Assembly: GCF_009687865.1 (NCBI RefSeq)
Contig: NZ_BLAE01000023.1
Location: 97,918-155,708 of the forward strand
Reading direction: 5' to 3'
Source of the DNA: Acrocarpospora macrocephala
GTDB taxonomy: Bacteria; Actinomycetota; Actinomycetes; Streptosporangiales; Streptosporangiaceae
DNA length: 57,791 nt
This document shows, piece by piece, positions 1 through 8,117 of this stretch (its first letter is position 1; each line of letters starts with the position of its first letter). The position numbers and the translations under genes were made by a program. The notes beneath the pieces were generated by a model, which saw only the letters and a program-made list of their open reading frames with translations, ran no database searches and was not told where the DNA came from.

Positions 1-55
1 CCCCCAGCACCGCCCGCCCCCCGAGCCGCACCCCCAGCCCGCGCACCTCGATCAC
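1..55 (-). CDS. ABC transporter ATP-binding protein, N-terminal fragment (probable BtuD-type)
   Basis: Only the first ~18 codons lie inside the window; the rest runs off the left edge. The GTG start at 55-53 overlaps the stop of the upstream permease by 4 bp (GTGA), a common coupling in ABC operons. The visible peptide begins (M)IEVRGLGVRLGGRAVLG, the usual first strand of an ABC ATPase before Walker A. No catalytic motif is visible, so the call rests on this short match and on its position directly after a substrate-binding protein and permease. The riboswitch upstream of the operon points to cobalamin or a cobalamin precursor as substrate. Confidence 0.7.
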   Translation of the reverse strand, partial: MIEVRGLGVRLGGRAVLG

Positions 56-1071
56 GTCTCCACCCGCCTGGTCAGCCGCAACACCAGCACGAAGAACGGC
101 GCCCCCACGAAGGCGGTCACCACCCCGATCGGCAACTCGGCCGGCGCCAGCACGGTCCTGGCCACCAGATCCGCGATCACCAGAAATGCCGCCCCGCCCA
201 GCAGCGACAACGGCAGCACGATCCGGTAGGACCACCCGGCCAGCCGCCGCACCACATGCGGCACGACGATCCCCACAAACGCGATCAACCCGCTCACCGC
301 CACCGCGGACGCGGTCGCCAGCGACGCGGCCAGCAGCACGAACAGCCGCACCCGCCGAGCGTGCAGCCCGAGGCTGGTGGCCTCGTCGTCGCCGACCGCC
401 AGCACATCCAGCAGCCGCCCGTGCGCGAGCATGACCACCACCGACACCAGCGCGTACGGCGCGATCATCACCAGTTGCGGCCAGCCGCCCCCGACATCCC
501 CCAGGATCCACGAGTAGACCCGCTGCAACTCCTCGACCTTGAGCTGCTGCACGAACGTCTGGATCGCGGTCAGGAACGAGGTCACGGCCACCCCGGCCAG
601 CACCAGCGTGGCGGTCCCGCCACCCCGCCCGGCGGTGTTCCCCAGCGCGTACGCCAGGAAGACCCCGCCGACCGCCCCGGCGAAGGCGGCGACCGGCACG
701 GCGCCGGAATCCCCCGTCACCACGATCACCAAGGTGACCGTCAGCCCCGCCCCGGCCGCCGCCCCCAGCAGGTACGGATCGGCGAGCGGATTACGGAACA
801 CCCCCTGATATCCGGCCCCCGCGATCGCCAGCAGCCCGCCCACCAGCCCTGCGAGCAGCACCCGGGGCACCCGCAGCTCGAACAACACGCCCTGCTCGAC
901 CGGCAGCAGCCCCGAGTCGATCGACACGAACGGCAACCGATCGAGCAACGCGTACAGGACGGAACCGGGCGCGAGGCCGGCGGCTCCGACCAGCAGTCCG
1001 GCCGCCATGGAGCCCAGCAGCACGACCACGGCCGCGCCGAGGGCCCACAGCCTGAACCTGTGCCGAGTCAA
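52..1071 (-). CDS. btuC: FecCD/BtuC-family ABC transporter permease
   Basis: A 339-residue, strongly hydrophobic protein with about ten predicted membrane helices; the length is typical for FecCD permeases (PF01032). Family features visible include an N-terminal helix rich in Gly/Ala/Val, the RVPR..AGLVGGLLAIAG segment after helix 2, the FRNPLADPYLLG motif and the later GLIAFVGIVVPHVVRRL segment that contacts the ATPase. It follows the binding-protein gene directly and overlaps the ATPase start by 4 bp. FecCD permeases carry B12, haem or Fe-siderophores; the cobalamin riboswitch upstream makes B12 or a cobinamide the likely cargo. The family is certain; the substrate is inferred. Confidence 0.93.
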   Translation of the reverse strand: MTRHRFRLWALGAAVVVLLGSMAAGLLVGAAGLAPGSVLYALLDRLPFVSIDSGLLPVEQGVLFELRVPRVLLAGLVGGLLAIAGAGYQGVFRNPLADPYLLGAAAGAGLTVTLVIVVTGDSGAVPVAAFAGAVGGVFLAYALGNTAGRGGGTATLVLAGVAVTSFLTAIQTFVQQLKVEELQRVYSWILGDVGGGWPQLVMIAPYALVSVVVMLAHGRLLDVLAVGDDEATSLGLHARRVRLFVLLAASLATASAVAVSGLIAFVGIVVPHVVRRLAGWSYRIVLPLSLLGGAAFLVIADLVARTVLAPAELPIGVVTAFVGAPFFVLVLRLTRRVET

Positions 1072-2010
1072 TCAGCTCGTGGCCTTCTGCACGGCCTCGC
1101 TGATGCTCCTGGCCAGGTCGACGATCCGGGGCCCCCAGCGGGAGGCGATGTCGTCGTCCAGCTCGACGACCTGCTCGTCCTTGATCGCGGACAGCCCCGA
1201 CCAGCCAGGACGTTTGGCCAGCGTGCCCGCGTTCTGCCCGCAGCACTTGGTGTCCGCCAGGAAGATCAGGTCGGGGTCGGCCTTGGCGACGAACTCGGCG
1301 GAGAGTTTGGGGTAACCGCCCGCCGCGTCCGGAGCCGCGTCCGCGATGTTCTCCAGGCCGAACAGCCCGTAGATCTGCCCGATGAAGGTGAGCGAAGTCG
1401 TCGAATAGGGCACGACGTCGAGCTCGTGATAGTAGCTGAGCCCCTTGCCCTTCGGCGCGGCCGTGACCAGCTGCTCCAGCTGGTTCTTCATCGAGGACAC
1501 CAGCTCGGTCGCCTGGCGCGCGTTCCCGGTGGCCAGGCCGAGGTCGTTGATCTCGTCGTAGGCCGCGTCCAGGTTGGCGGCGGCGGGTTCCAGCAGGACG
1601 GGCACGCCGACCTTGCCCAGGCCGTCCAGCACGCCTTCCAGGTCGTTGGCCAGGATGACCAGGTCCGGCTTCTCCGCGATGATCGCCTCGACGTTGGGCT
1701 TGAACCCGGAAAGTTCCGTCTTGGGCGCCTCCGCCGGGTGGTTGGACTGGTCGTCGACCGCGATCACCTGCGGCCCGGCGCCGATCGCGTACAGCGTCTC
1801 GGTGGCCGTCGGCGACAGCGACACAATCCTGCCCGGCCGCTGCGCGATGGTGATCGAGCCGTTCCCGGCGTTCACGGTCACCGGGAAGGCCCCGGCCGCG
1901 ACGGTAGGGGCAGGGGTTTGGGTCGGGGGGGCGGCGGTGTCGGCAGGCTGACCGCATCCGGCCAGCAGGAGAACACCCAGCAACGCGCCCGCGAGAGCCT
2001 TGGGCCTCAC
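1072..2010 (-). CDS. btuF: Periplasmic-binding lipoprotein of a cobalamin-type ABC importer
   Basis: About 312 residues from a GTG at 2010-2008, chosen because a TCCTCC (GGAGGA on the coding strand) lies 4 nt upstream at 2015-2020 and because the product then begins with a lipoprotein signal ending LLLAGCGQ. A longer reading to 2073 would put some 20 non-signal residues first. The mature part has the BtuF/HutB/FhuD class III fold pattern: RIVSLSPTATETLYAIGAG, then KPDLVI, and a C-terminal PRIVDLARSISEAV helix. It would capture the ligand outside the membrane and deliver it to the permease encoded next. The riboswitch just upstream argues for a corrinoid ligand. Confidence 0.9.
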   Translation of the reverse strand: MRPKALAGALLGVLLLAGCGQPADTAAPPTQTPAPTVAAGAFPVTVNAGNGSITIAQRPGRIVSLSPTATETLYAIGAGPQVIAVDDQSNHPAEAPKTELSGFKPNVEAIIAEKPDLVILANDLEGVLDGLGKVGVPVLLEPAAANLDAAYDEINDLGLATGNARQATELVSSMKNQLEQLVTAAPKGKGLSYYHELDVVPYSTTSLTFIGQIYGLFGLENIADAAPDAAGGYPKLSAEFVAKADPDLIFLADTKCCGQNAGTLAKRPGWSGLSAIKDEQVVELDDDIASRWGPRIVDLARSISEAVQKATS

Positions 2011-2084
2011 GGATTCCTCCAGAGTCGCCGGGAAACGAGAGACCCGCGTCATAAGACGGATCACCCTTTCCACGAGGGTTGATG

Positions 2085-2205
2085 ACGTCAGCGCACGATG
2101 CAGGCGACCTGGCTCACCCGCCCAGGGGAGGGCGGGAATGACAGTTGCGGGACAGCGCCGGGCTCAAACCGGACTTCGCTGCACGATACGCGTCGAAGGA
2201 ACGGT
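2085..2205 (-). promoter_or_regulatory. Cobalamin (B12) riboswitch
   Basis: Read on the minus strand, the leader of the importer operon contains the conserved cobalamin-riboswitch core: an AAGTCCGG...GAGCCCGGCGC stem, then GCTGTCCCGCAACTGT (about 2142-2157), a GC-rich hairpin (CCCGCC...GGGCGGG), then GAGCCAGG followed by CGCCTGC (about 2100-2115). The order and spacing match the class well. The outer P1 boundaries are approximate. It lies about 75-90 nt before the start of the binding-protein gene, so it probably represses translation or transcription of the importer when B12 is plentiful. Confidence 0.88.
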
Positions 2206-2286
2206 ACCAATGTCCGGACAGCGGCCTTCGGCCAGGCCCCGATCGACTCCCGCGAGACCGGGACAGAGCTGGATAGGCTGGCTCGC

Positions 2287-3540
2287 GTGAGCGGGGTCCG
2301 GCGACGTCTGGGGCGAGCGGTCCGGGCGACCGGGCGGCTGCTGCTCGGGCTGCTGCTGGTGCCGGTCTGCGTGTTCGGTTCCGTGGTGTTCGTGCTGGCG
2401 TTCCTGTCCAGCGCGACCTTCGTCGGGCTGATCATCCTGCCGTACGTGGTGCGCCTGAACCGCTGGATCGCCGGCCGCGGCCGCAAAGTGGCGGCGGGAT
2501 GGCTGGGCGAGCCGGTCGTCGCCGAGTACGCGCCCATCCGGGGCGGCATCCTGGCCCGGGCCAGGATCGTGCTCGGCGACCCGATGACCTGGCGGGACGC
2601 GGGCTGGATGGCCAGCCACATCGTGATCGGCGTGATCATGGCCGCGCTCGGCCTGAGCGTCTGGGCGGCCCTCGGTTTTGACCTGTCCGTCCCGATCTGG
2701 TGGTGGGCGCCGCTCCCCGAGCACAGCATCTACCTGGTCGGCTTCGCCCTGGACAGCTGGCCCCGCGTGCTCGTCACGATCCCGCTCCACTTCCTCGCCG
2801 TCGCCACCGCCGGCTCGTACGTGCTGCCCTTGCTGGCCACCGCCGACGCCCGCCTGACCCGCGCCATGCTGGCCACCCCCGAGCGGGTACGGCTGGCCGA
2901 ACGCGTCGTCGAACTCACCGAGACCCGCACGGCCGCCCTGGACGCGCACGGCGCCGAACTCCGCCGGATCGAGCGCGACCTGCACGACGGCGCCCAGGCC
3001 CGTCTGGTCTCGATCGCGATGCGCCTCGGCGTGGCGGAGCGGATCCTGGCCGCGGACCCGGACAAGGCCGCGGAGCTCATCGCCGAAGCCCGGCTGAGCA
3101 CCGAGGAGACCATGACAGAGCTGCGGGACATCATCCGCGGCATGTACCCGCCGATCCTCGCCGACCGCGGCCTGCCCGGCGCGGTGGCCGCGCTCGCCGC
3201 CCGCTGCCCGGTCCCGGTGGCGGCCACCGTGGACGGCGTGGACCGCCTGCCCGCGGCGGTCGAGGCGGCCGCCTATTTCGTGGTCGCGGAGGCGCTCACC
3301 AACGTGGCCAGGCACAGCGCCGCCACCAGCGCCACGGTGAACGCGACGGTGCACGTGCACGGCGACGAGGCGTCGCTGACCCTGCGGGTGAGCGACGACG
3401 GCCGGGGCGGGGCCGACGAGGCGTCCGGCAGCGGCCTGGCGGGCATCCGCCGCCGGGTCGCCGCCTTCGACGGCAGGACCGAGCTGTCCAGCCCGCCCGG
3501 CGGGCCCACCACCCTGACCGTGGAGCTGCCGTGCGGGTAG
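2287..3540 (+). CDS. NarL-type sensor histidine kinase with N-terminal membrane sensor
   Basis: About 417 residues. I place the start at GTG 2287 (VSGVRRRLGRAV) rather than further upstream, because upstream codons fall in the riboswitch sequence of the opposite strand. The N-terminal ~190 residues hold four or so membrane helices of the putative-sensor (PF13796-like) type. A HisKA_3 dimerisation domain follows with ERDLHDGAQARL, where His233 is the predicted phosphorylation site. The C-terminal HATPase shows AEALTNVARHS (N box) and SDDGRGG, and ends SGLAGIRRRVAAF. It overlaps the response regulator start by 10 bp, so the two are translated together. The signal sensed is unknown. Confidence 0.9.
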   Translation: MSGVRRRLGRAVRATGRLLLGLLLVPVCVFGSVVFVLAFLSSATFVGLIILPYVVRLNRWIAGRGRKVAAGWLGEPVVAEYAPIRGGILARARIVLGDPMTWRDAGWMASHIVIGVIMAALGLSVWAALGFDLSVPIWWWAPLPEHSIYLVGFALDSWPRVLVTIPLHFLAVATAGSYVLPLLATADARLTRAMLATPERVRLAERVVELTETRTAALDAHGAELRRIERDLHDGAQARLVSIAMRLGVAERILAADPDKAAELIAEARLSTEETMTELRDIIRGMYPPILADRGLPGAVAALAARCPVPVAATVDGVDRLPAAVEAAAYFVVAEALTNVARHSAATSATVNATVHVHGDEASLTLRVSDDGRGGADEASGSGLAGIRRRVAAFDGRTELSSPPGGPTTLTVELPCG

Positions 3541-4178
3541 TCATCGTCGAGGACAACGTGCTGCTGGCCGAGGGCCTGGCGCTGCTGCTGCGCACCGAGG
3601 GCCACGAGGTCGCCGCGACCGCCGACACCGCGCCCGCCTTCCTGGCGGCCGTCGAGGAGCACCGCCCGGACATCGCCGTCGTCGACGTGCGGCTCCCGCC
3701 GACCTTCCGCGACGAGGGCGTGCGCGCGGCCATCGAGGTGCGCCGCCGCCACCCCAGGCAGCCCATCCTGGTCCTGTCGCAGTATGTCGAGCAGACCTAC
3801 GCCACCGAACTCCTGGCCGAGGGCGGCGGCGGCATCGGCTACCTGCTCAAGGACCGGGTCAGCCGGGTCTCGGAGTTCGTGGACGCGCTGGCCCGGGTCG
3901 CCGCCGGAGGCACCGCGATGGACCCCGAGGTGATCGCCCAGCTGCTCACCCGCCGCCGGGTGGATCACCCGGTGGACACGCTCTCCCCGCGTGAGCACGA
4001 GGTCTTGGGCCTGATGGCGGAGGGCCGCTCCAACGGCGACATCGCCGGCCTGCTCACGGTCACCGAACGCGCGGTGCACAAGCACGTCGGCAACATCTTC
4101 GTGAAGCTCGGCCTGCCGCCCAGCGACAGCGGCCACCGCCGGGTGCTCGCCGTGCTGAGCTACCTCTCCAAGGTGTAG
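3531..4178 (+). CDS. NarL/LuxR-family response regulator
   Basis: 215 residues from GTG 3531, inside the end of the kinase gene. The receiver domain begins RVVIVEDNVLLAEG, carries the phospho-acceptor Asp52 in AVVDVRLPP, and a conserved Lys in GYLLKDRV. The C-terminal LuxR helix-turn-helix is complete: LSPREHEVLGLMAEGRSN, with the recognition helix near TERAVHKHVGNIF, then KLGLPPS. It should be phosphorylated by the kinase encoded immediately upstream and act as a DNA-binding dimer. Inverted repeats overlap and follow its stop codon and precede the acyltransferase gene, so that gene is a possible target. Confidence 0.93.
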   Translation: MRVVIVEDNVLLAEGLALLLRTEGHEVAATADTAPAFLAAVEEHRPDIAVVDVRLPPTFRDEGVRAAIEVRRRHPRQPILVLSQYVEQTYATELLAEGGGGIGYLLKDRVSRVSEFVDALARVAAGGTAMDPEVIAQLLTRRRVDHPVDTLSPREHEVLGLMAEGRSNGDIAGLLTVTERAVHKHVGNIFVKLGLPPSDSGHRRVLAVLSYLSKV

Positions 4179-4200
4179 CCCGCTACACCCTTAGGGGTGC
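4172..4200. repeat. Two overlapping small inverted repeats after the response regulator gene
   Basis: GGTGTAG-cccg-CTACACC (4172-4189) is a perfect 7-bp inverted repeat that includes the stop codon of the response regulator. It is followed immediately by CACCC-ttag-GGGTG (about 4186-4199), which could form an alternative hairpin. There is no T-run, so this is a weak terminator. It could instead be a binding site for the LuxR-type regulator ahead of the acyltransferase gene. Confidence 0.4.
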
Positions 4201-4296
4201 GCGCCGTCGCACGATCAAGAAGGGGGCTGGCCCTGCCGCGCGGAGGGCCGGGACTCGGGAGGCTTGGGGGGTCGATCTCCCCTGAAGGTGAAACCC

Positions 4297-5517
4297 ATGT
4301 CGCTGACCCTGCTCCCCCCTGTTCCCGCCGCGGTCTCCCCCAGAGACCGGTTCATCGACATGCTGCGCGTGTTCGGCATCGTGCTCGTCGTGGTGCAGCA
4401 CTGGAGCATGCCCGTGCTCCTGTACGCCGACGGCAGGCTCACCACCGGCAACGCGCTGGCCGCCATCCCGCTGGTCACCTGGCTGAGCCAGGTCATGCCG
4501 CTGGTGTTCTTCGCGGGCGGCGCGGCGAACGCGATCAGCTGGCGGAAGGGCGGCGACGGCTGGGTGGCGCGGCGGGTCGGCCGCCTGGGCTGGCCGGTGC
4601 TGCCGCTGGCGGCGGTGTGGCTGCCGCTGCCCTACCTGCTGGGCTGGCTGGGCGTGCCGGAGCAACCGGTAGAGGTGGCTGCGCGAATCGTGGGGCAGTT
4701 GCTGTGGTTCCTGGCGGTGTATCTGGTCGCCGTGGTCGCGACGCCGTACCTGATCCGGATGCGGGCCGCCGTGGTGCTGCCGGTGCTGGCCGGGGGCGCG
4801 GTGGCCATGGACGTGATCAGGTTCGCGGGGTTCGAACCCGCCGGATACCTGAATGTGGTGTTCGTCTGGCTGGCCGTGCACCAGATCGGCTTCCTGTACG
4901 CCGAAGGCCGCCTGGCGTGGCTGTCCGGCCGCCGGGCCGCCGGGCTGGCCGTGGCGGGGTTCGGGATGGTGGCGGCGCTGGTGGCGGCGGGGCCGTACCC
5001 GATGAGCATGATCGGGATGCCGGGGGCGATCTCCAACATGGCGCCGCCGAGCGCCTGCCTGCTGGCGCTGTTCGCCGGGCAGCTGGGGCTGGCCATGCTG
5101 CTGCGGCCCGCGCTGAACCGGGTGGCCGCCCGGCCGGGGCCCGGCGCGCTGCTGGAGTGGCTGGCGCCCCGGATGATGACGATCTACCTGTGGCACATGC
5201 CCGCGCTGGTGGCCGTGGCCGGGGTGGCGGTGGTCGGGTTCGGTCTGGACACTCCGGCGATCGGGTCGGCGGAGTGGTGGGCGCTGACGCCGTGCTGGCT
5301 GTTCTGTCTCGGCGTGCTGCTGGCGGCCCTGGTCCGGGTTCTCGGCCGGTTCGAGCAGCCGCCGGCCTGGGTCGGCGGGTCGGCGGTCCTGGTCGGCGGG
5401 GGGCTCACCGCGTTGATGATCACCGGCTTCCAGCCTGGCCCGATCCCGATTCTCGCGTCGGGTGTGCTGCTGCTGGGCCTGGTCAGGACGCGAGTTGCCG
5501 TTCCGCGTCATCGATGA
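4297..5517 (+). CDS. Acyltransferase family 3 integral membrane protein
   Basis: 406 residues from ATG 4297 with GAAGGTG upstream. It begins with a short cytosolic stretch ending PRDRFIDMLRVFGIVLVVVQHW, the typical Acyl_transf_3 (PF01757) first helix carrying the Arg/His pair. About ten hydrophobic helices follow. The sequence VMPLVFFAGGAANAISWRKGG and the later TIYLWHMPALVAVAG match the family's conserved loops. Such proteins move acyl groups onto sugars, lipids or peptides at the membrane; the acceptor cannot be told. It lies downstream of the two-component genes and overlaps the next, convergent gene by 35 bp at the 3' ends. Confidence 0.88.
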   Translation: MSLTLLPPVPAAVSPRDRFIDMLRVFGIVLVVVQHWSMPVLLYADGRLTTGNALAAIPLVTWLSQVMPLVFFAGGAANAISWRKGGDGWVARRVGRLGWPVLPLAAVWLPLPYLLGWLGVPEQPVEVAARIVGQLLWFLAVYLVAVVATPYLIRMRAAVVLPVLAGGAVAMDVIRFAGFEPAGYLNVVFVWLAVHQIGFLYAEGRLAWLSGRRAAGLAVAGFGMVAALVAAGPYPMSMIGMPGAISNMAPPSACLLALFAGQLGLAMLLRPALNRVAARPGPGALLEWLAPRMMTIYLWHMPALVAVAGVAVVGFGLDTPAIGSAEWWALTPCWLFCLGVLLAALVRVLGRFEQPPAWVGGSAVLVGGGLTALMITGFQPGPIPILASGVLLLGLVRTRVAVPRHR

Positions 5518-6355
5518 TCTTCTGCAAGCGGAGGCCGTGCTGTGCGTCCAGCGGGTGGCCGCCGCCCGCGCGCACGGTCTCCGCGAACGACGCCATCATC
5601 CGGGCGAAGATCTCCTCCCCCAGCTCGTTGCCGAGCAGGGAGGCGCTGCCGTGCTCGCCGTACACGTCGATCCTGGCCGGGGGCAGCTCGCCGGTGGCCG
5701 CCATGCAGAGCGAAGCCTCGCTGACCGCGCCGGTCTCGTGCTCCAGCAACAATCCCACCCACCCGAGCGGGTTGCCGTGCGCCCGCACCGACGTGACCGG
5801 TCCCAGCGCCGCGTCCAGCAGGTCGATCGTGTGCGGCCCGACGTCCAGCACGGCCCCCCGCTCCAGCCGCCACGGCGTGGCGAAATCGCCCCCGCGCAGC
5901 GCGCCGGAGATGTTGGCCGCATGCCCCCCGAACGGCCGCAACGCCCGCGCCTTCGCCAGGAACTCCTCGGTGGCCCGCGAATACCGGAAGGTGTACACCA
6001 TCTGGCTGGCCACCCCCGCCTCGCCGATCGCCTCGGCCAGCCGCCGCGCGCCGTCCAGATCGGCGGCCAGCGGCTTCTCCAGCAGCAACGCCTTCCCGGC
6101 CCGCGCCGCCACGATCCCCAGCTCCGCCTGTACGGCGGGCGGCACGCTGAACGCCACCGCCTCGCAGACCTCCAGCAACTCCTCGATCCGCTCGAACGAC
6201 GGCACCCCGTGCTTGCCCGCCAGCTCCGCCGACGCCTCCGGACGCCTCGCCCAGACCCCGGCCAGGCGCGTGAACGGCCCCCTGGCCAGTTCGGGCGCGT
6301 GCACCATGCCCGCCCACGGCCCCGCCCCGATCAACCCCACCGATACCGGCTCCAC
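5483..6355 (-). CDS. Gfo/Idh/MocA-family NAD(P)-dependent oxidoreductase
   Basis: 290 residues. The N-terminal Rossmann fold shows VGLIGAGPWAGMVHAPEL, and the family's EKPLA motif (LLLEKPLAADLDGARRL) with the catalytic-region lysine is present near residue 95. The C-terminal half follows the usual alpha/beta sheet pattern with VLDVGPHTIDLLDAALG, including the conserved Asp/His. Members oxidise or reduce sugars, inositols or related polyols. Transcribed convergently with the acyltransferase and divergently from the membrane protein. No substrate can be inferred from the surroundings. Confidence 0.9.
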   Translation of the reverse strand: MEPVSVGLIGAGPWAGMVHAPELARGPFTRLAGVWARRPEASAELAGKHGVPSFERIEELLEVCEAVAFSVPPAVQAELGIVAARAGKALLLEKPLAADLDGARRLAEAIGEAGVASQMVYTFRYSRATEEFLAKARALRPFGGHAANISGALRGGDFATPWRLERGAVLDVGPHTIDLLDAALGPVTSVRAHGNPLGWVGLLLEHETGAVSEASLCMAATGELPPARIDVYGEHGSASLLGNELGEEIFARMMASFAETVRAGGGHPLDAQHGLRLQKIIDDAERQLAS

Positions 6356-6396
6356 CGCCGCCTCCTTCCTGGATCTTCAGGGTGAGACTAGCCGGT

Positions 6397-6414
6397 TGAG
6401 TACGGGGCTACTCA
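6397..6414. promoter_or_regulatory. Candidate operator, 6-bp inverted repeat in a divergent promoter region
   Basis: TGAGTA-cggggc-TACTCA is a perfect inverted repeat in the 93-bp gap between the divergently transcribed oxidoreductase (minus) and membrane protein (plus), 35 bp before the latter's ATG. The position suits a regulator-binding site. No regulator is encoded next to it. Confidence 0.4.
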
Positions 6415-6448
6415 TGCCCGCCAAGGGGCTTCGCGTGACGCTGGCCAT

Positions 6449-7111
6449 ATGACAAGCCTCGACACCACCTCCCGGTCGGGCACGGACACGTTCGCCCGCT
6501 ACGCCATGGTCGCGGGGGCCTTTCTGGCGCCCCTGCTCCTCGCCATCTCGCTGCTGCTCTCCCCGATCGCGCCAGGCGTGGAAGGGGACGCGTACGTCCG
6601 CGAGTTCGGCGCCAACATCGACAGCTACCCGACGGCCGTCTGGCTGGGCGCGCTGAGCTCGATCCTGCTCATTCCCGGCATGTTCGGCGCGGCCAAAGTG
6701 GTCAGGGCCGGCAAGCCGGCGCTCGGCCTGATCGGGCTGATTCTCGCCTTCGTGCTGGCGCTGCCCGTCGGGGGCAACACCGACGACGTGATCTACGCCG
6801 CGCTGAAGAGCGGCATCGACCCCGCGAGCACGGTCAAGCTGGTCGACACCTACGAGAACGGCCTGCCGTCCTCGGCGCTGGGATTCAGCTTCTTCCTGGG
6901 GCTGCTCGGGCTCGTGCTGCTCGGCGTGGCCGCCCTGACGGGCAGGACCGCCCCCGTCTGGGCGGGCGTGGCCCTGATCGTCGCGCCGATCCTCATCCCG
7001 GTGGCCTGGTTCGCCGCGCTGCCGACGATCGCGGCGGCCGTTCCGTGGGCGCTGCTCGCCGTCGGCCTCGGCGGGGTCGCGCTCCCGCTGGCCGGGGCCG
7101 ACCGGAGGTAG
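6449..7111 (+). CDS. Integral membrane protein of unknown function
   Basis: 220 residues with a short cytosolic N-terminus and about six hydrophobic helices (near 20-40, 65-82, 90-112, 145-165, 170-190 and 192-212). The pattern resembles actinobacterial DUF4386-like proteins: an extracytoplasmic loop between helices 1 and 2 containing EGDAYVREFGANIDSYPTAVWLG, then short loops. No catalytic motif is evident. It stands 29 bp before the phosphatase gene and may be co-transcribed with it. An inverted repeat lies 35 bp upstream. Confidence 0.7.
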   Translation: MTSLDTTSRSGTDTFARYAMVAGAFLAPLLLAISLLLSPIAPGVEGDAYVREFGANIDSYPTAVWLGALSSILLIPGMFGAAKVVRAGKPALGLIGLILAFVLALPVGGNTDDVIYAALKSGIDPASTVKLVDTYENGLPSSALGFSFFLGLLGLVLLGVAALTGRTAPVWAGVALIVAPILIPVAWFAALPTIAAAVPWALLAVGLGGVALPLAGADRR

Positions 7112-7140
7112 CCCGGGCCGTCGGGCATGATGAGAGCCAT

Positions 7141-7746
7141 ATGGAACTCATTCTGCTGCGGCACGGCGAGACCGAGTGGAGCAGGGCGGGGCGGCACACC
7201 GGCCGCACCGACCTGCCGCTGACCGAGCACGGCGAGGAGCAGGCCAGGCTGCTCGCCCCGGAAGTCAAGAAGCACCGGTTCGATCTCGTGCTGGTCAGCC
7301 CGGCGCGGCGGGCTCGGGATACCGCCGAACTCGCCGGGATCGGGTCGTACGAGATCGAGCCGGACCTGTGGGAATGGGACTACGGCGGCTACGAGGGCAT
7401 CACCACCGCGCAGATCAGGGAGACCCTCCCCGGCTGGTACATCTGGCGGAACGGCGTGATCCCGGGCGACGAGGCCCATCCCGGGGAGGACATCGCGCAT
7501 GTCGGGCTGCGGGCGGACCGGGTGATCGCCCGGGCGCTGGCGATGATGCGGACCGACCACGTCGAGCCAGGGCCCACCATCGCGCTCGTCGCGCACGGCC
7601 ACTACCTGCGGATCCTGGCCGCGCGCTGGCTGGGGCTGCCGCCGGATCACGGCCGGTATCTGCGCCTGGACACGGGGACCTATTCCGCACTCGGCTTCGA
7701 ACACGGCGAGCATGTGATCCTGCGCTGGAACGCGCCCGTCAGCTGA
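7141..7746 (+). CDS. Histidine phosphatase (phosphoglycerate-mutase superfamily)
   Basis: 201 residues from ATG 7141, where the protein begins MELILLRHGETEW. LRHGE is the signature holding the phosphorylated His8. The second active-site His is in ALVAHGHYLRIL near residue 157; the supporting Arg of SPARRARDTAEL and Glu of WEWDYGGYEG are present. This complete set indicates an active phosphatase of the SixA/CobC/GpmB kind. The substrate is unknown. CobC-type members act in B12 synthesis, but nothing else here links this gene to that pathway. Its end overlaps a small convergent gene by 8 bp. Confidence 0.9.
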   Translation: MELILLRHGETEWSRAGRHTGRTDLPLTEHGEEQARLLAPEVKKHRFDLVLVSPARRARDTAELAGIGSYEIEPDLWEWDYGGYEGITTAQIRETLPGWYIWRNGVIPGDEAHPGEDIAHVGLRADRVIARALAMMRTDHVEPGPTIALVAHGHYLRILAARWLGLPPDHGRYLRLDTGTYSALGFEHGEHVILRWNAPVS

Positions 7747-8014
7747 CCACAGGGGCAGGTTGCGGGCCACGGCCGGTGAGCCACTCCAGGACCTTACGAT
7801 GCCCTCTGCGGGCGTCCTCGAAGTGGCCCCACCGCCAGTATCTGGGCTGGTCCCGCACCCCGGTGACCCAGGTTCGATAGGCCACCGGGCGCGGCTGACC
7901 GTCGGTCGGCTCCGTCGCCGACGCGACGCCATACGTTCTGATCACGACGCGTCCGCCAGGCGCGAACAGCACGTCGTCCGCCACCGGGTACAGGGTCATC
8001 TGGTCCAGCATCAC
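7739..8014 (-). CDS. Small hypothetical protein
   Basis: About 90 residues starting GTG-ATG at 8014/8011, preceded by a G-rich stretch that could serve as ribosome site. The protein has an N-terminal beta-rich half (TLYPVADDVLFAPGGRVVIRTYG) and a C-terminal basic helix with RYWRWGHFEDARRGHRKVLEWL. I do not recognise the family. It follows the DUF397 gene on the same strand at a distance of 95 bp and may lie outside that transcript, because a hairpin intervenes. Confidence 0.6.
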   Translation of the reverse strand: MMLDQMTLYPVADDVLFAPGGRVVIRTYGVASATEPTDGQPRPVAYRTWVTGVRDQPRYWRWGHFEDARRGHRKVLEWLTGRGPQPAPVVS

Positions 8015-8093
8015 AAGCCCCCCTATTTGATTGGGTCTTACTCTGCCGGATCCTTGTTACGCTCCCCGCGCCGACGGGTTACGCGCGTGCGCG

Positions 8094-8117
8094 TCGTGTA
8101 AAAACGGCGTTACACGA
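8094..8117 (-). terminator. Stem-loop at the end of the XRE/DUF397 operon
   Basis: TCGTGTAA-aaacggcg-TTACACGA is a perfect 8-bp inverted repeat with an 8-nt loop. Its right arm begins in the TAA stop codon of the DUF397 gene, so it would form at the very 3' end of that transcript. There is no clear U-tract after the stem, so termination is plausible but not certain. Confidence 0.5.

Noticed and set aside
2098-2286. Longer N-terminus of the sensor kinase starting near 2098
   Set aside because: These codons fall in the cobalamin riboswitch of the opposite strand and encode no sensible domain; GTG 2287 precedes the basic segment and first helix.
4297-6355. The acyltransferase and Gfo/Idh/MocA genes as a sugar-modification pair
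   Set aside because: They are convergent and overlap at the 3' ends, so they do not share a transcript; nothing else ties them together.
7141-7746. CobC (alpha-ribazole phosphatase) assignment because of the nearby B12 importer
   Set aside because: The histidine-phosphatase family is broad, the gene is 5 kb from the importer, and no B12 synthesis gene is next to it.
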